64,000 nt of DNA from Natrarchaeobaculum sulfurireducens (lineage in GTDB: Archaea > Halobacteriota > Halobacteria > Halobacteriales > Natrialbaceae). A program made the position numbers and the translations under genes. The stretch spans positions 310,001 to 374,000 of the forward strand of contig NZ_CP024047.1 of NCBI RefSeq assembly GCF_003430825.1. Reading direction: 5' to 3'. Shown here one piece after another: positions 62,861 through 64,000 of the stretch; position 1 is the stretch's first letter, and each line of letters starts with the position of its first letter. A model generated the notes under the pieces. The model was not told where the DNA came from. It saw only the letters and a program-made list of their open reading frames with translations, and ran no database searches.

Positions 62861-64000
62861 TCAACTGACGATCTGGATCGGGACCGGCGTGAAACAGAGC
62901 ACCCCGAGTACGAACGTGATGACGCCGAGGGCGAATCGTCCGCGGCCCAGAGACTCGTCGTGTACCGGTCGGGCCGGTCCGACCGAGGCGAGTACCGCGG
63001 TGAACACGCCCCAGACGGCCCAGATGGCGATCGCGTTTCCGTCGGCGTCGGTCAGATAGTAGAGATACGCCGCGAGTCCAAAGAGCGCGCCCGGAACGAG
63101 CGCGGCGATCGTCCGCTGGTAGCTGCCGGCCATCGCACGCAGGATGTGCCCGCCGTCGAGTTGGCCGACCGGAATCAGGTTGAGGAACGTGACGAACAGC
63201 CCGACCCAGCCGCCGATGACGACGGGATTTACCGCCGTCCCCGGATCGTCGCGGTACAGCGGTTGGTCGAAGGCCATCGCCAGCCACTCGAGCAGCGGCG
63301 GATAGCCCAGTTGAAGTTGGATGGCGTCCGGGTGGTCGACCAGTGTTTCGGGGGCGGTAACCGGGGGAAGGTGGAGCCCGATGACGGTGACGACGACCGT
63401 CGCGACCAGCCCGGCGAGCGGACCGCTGACGCCGATGTCGAACAGTGCCCGCCGATCGGGCATTCGGCCGTTCATCTTGATGACCGCACCCATCGTCCCG
63501 ATCAGTGTCGGCACGGGGATGAAATAGGGTAAGGAGGCGTCGACGTCGTGATACCGGCTCATCACGTAGTGGCCCATCTCGTGGACGCCGAGGACACCCA
63601 GGATCGCGACCGTAAACGGCCAGGCGCGCCACATTTCCGTCGGTTCCGCGATCGGATCGATGTGGTACCACATCGAGCCAGCAAACAGCGTCGAAACGAC
63701 CGTCAGGGCGAACAGGACGACGTTCGTCCAGGGAATCCCGTCGATTCCGACCGACGTCGGCTCGGCGACCAGTGCGAAGCCGCCGTGACGGCGTTCGATA
63801 TGGAGTTCGTACCCGCACTCGCGAAACACCGGCCACAACTCGGCGAGTACGGTGTCGGGGTCGGCTTTCGGAACGCCGTAGTAGACGAGCCGCTCCGATT
63901 CGACGCCCGCCTCGTAAACCGAAAACACCGGCCGGAGTCGCTCGAGCGGCGGTCCGTCTTCGGGTGCGGTGATCCAGGGTGGATCGGAGCCGGACCCGAC
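62861..64000 (-). CDS. Site-2 protease family (M50) membrane protease, N-terminus cut by the window edge
   Basis: The visible 380 codons run off the right edge; no start precedes the edge in frame. A cytoplasmic-looking N-terminal domain (WPVFRECGYELHIERRHGGFALV) is followed by several helices, zinc motif H-E-M-G-H in GVHEMGHYVMSRYHD, and the second motif NLIPVGQLDGGHILRAM. Together these give an M50 protease core. Such enzymes cut membrane-bound regulators. It converges with thiL 4 bp downstream. Confidence 0.9.
   Translation of the reverse strand, partial: VGSGSDPPWITAPEDGPPLERLRPVFSVYEAGVESERLVYYGVPKADPDTVLAELWPVFRECGYELHIERRHGGFALVAEPTSVGIDGIPWTNVVLFALTVVSTLFAGSMWYHIDPIAEPTEMWRAWPFTVAILGVLGVHEMGHYVMSRYHDVDASLPYFIPVPTLIGTMGAVIKMNGRMPDRRALFDIGVSGPLAGLVATVVVTVIGLHLPPVTAPETLVDHPDAIQLQLGYPPLLEWLAMAFDQPLYRDDPGTAVNPVVIGGWVGLFVTFLNLIPVGQLDGGHILRAMAGSYQRTIAALVPGALFGLAAYLYYLTDADGNAIAIWAVWGVFTAVLASVGPARPVHDESLGRGRFALGVITFVLGVLCFTPVPIQIVS

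Noticed and set aside
1-64000. CRISPR arrays, rRNA and tRNA genes
   Set aside because: No evenly spaced direct repeats and no cloverleaf or rRNA-like sequence was recognised by reading; a dedicated RNA search was not possible.

Overview
This window is chromosomal DNA from a halophilic archaeon (class Halobacteria). The signs are high GC with strong codon-position bias, very acidic proteins, Tat/lipobox lipoproteins, a halocyanin-type copper protein, a halobacterial 2Fe-2S ferredoxin, a PGF-CTERM surface protein, archaeal type prepilin peptidase, PDCD5 and ribosomal protein S19e. I cannot assign a genus from the sequence alone. I found no rRNA, tRNA or CRISPR array.

Left part (1-8.2 kb): the edge of a globin-coupled sensor gene, a class V aminotransferase, an EamA transporter, a halocyanin, an MFS transporter, the methionine pair metY-metX, and a small membrane protein. 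From about 8.2 to 10.1 kb lies a foreign-looking islet: a transposase relic broken by at least three frame changes, followed by an AT-rich orphan lipoprotein gene.

10.3-19.2 kb: galT, serB, lipoprotein, MscS channel, EamA transporter, PiT phosphate transporter, ferredoxin, prepilin peptidase, HIT hydrolase and two tiny membrane proteins. 19.2-28.1 kb is a glycerol-phosphate module. It holds ugpB-ugpA-ugpE-ugpC, a degenerate Orc1/Cdc6-like ATPase 11 bp behind ugpC, a MgtC/DUF4010 membrane protein, a HAD-IIA phosphatase, and a glycerophosphodiester phosphodiesterase. Together these could release, import and dephosphorylate glycerol phosphate.

28.2-39.3 kb: a processive-type glycosyltransferase, ileS (with its 3' end duplicated 156 bp downstream), a secreted HExxH metallopeptidase with a PGF-CTERM tail, prs, a beta-propeller-like protein and glmM. 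A 430-bp stretch after glmM has hairpin ends like an IS200/IS605 remnant.

39.8-52.2 kb: a coiled-coil protein overlapping hisI, a cytoplasmic PAS-HAMP chemotaxis transducer, a lipoprotein, a CPBP protease, serA, hisA, a TrkH potassium transporter, hisB, a zinc-ribbon/winged-helix protein and an ACT-domain regulator. 52.3-53.8 kb is an apparently intact, TnpA-less TnpB element with matching hairpins at both ends.

53.8-64 kb: a small haloarchaeal protein, a YigZ/IMPACT protein, a BtuF-like protein overlapping a JAMM desampylase-like gene, a sulfatase, hisS, a PP-loop ATPase, PDCD5, rpS19e, thiL and the 3' part of a site-2 protease. The most interesting items are the TnpB element and its possible relic, the Orc1-like gene coupled to ugpC, the ileS tail duplication, and the AT-rich islet.
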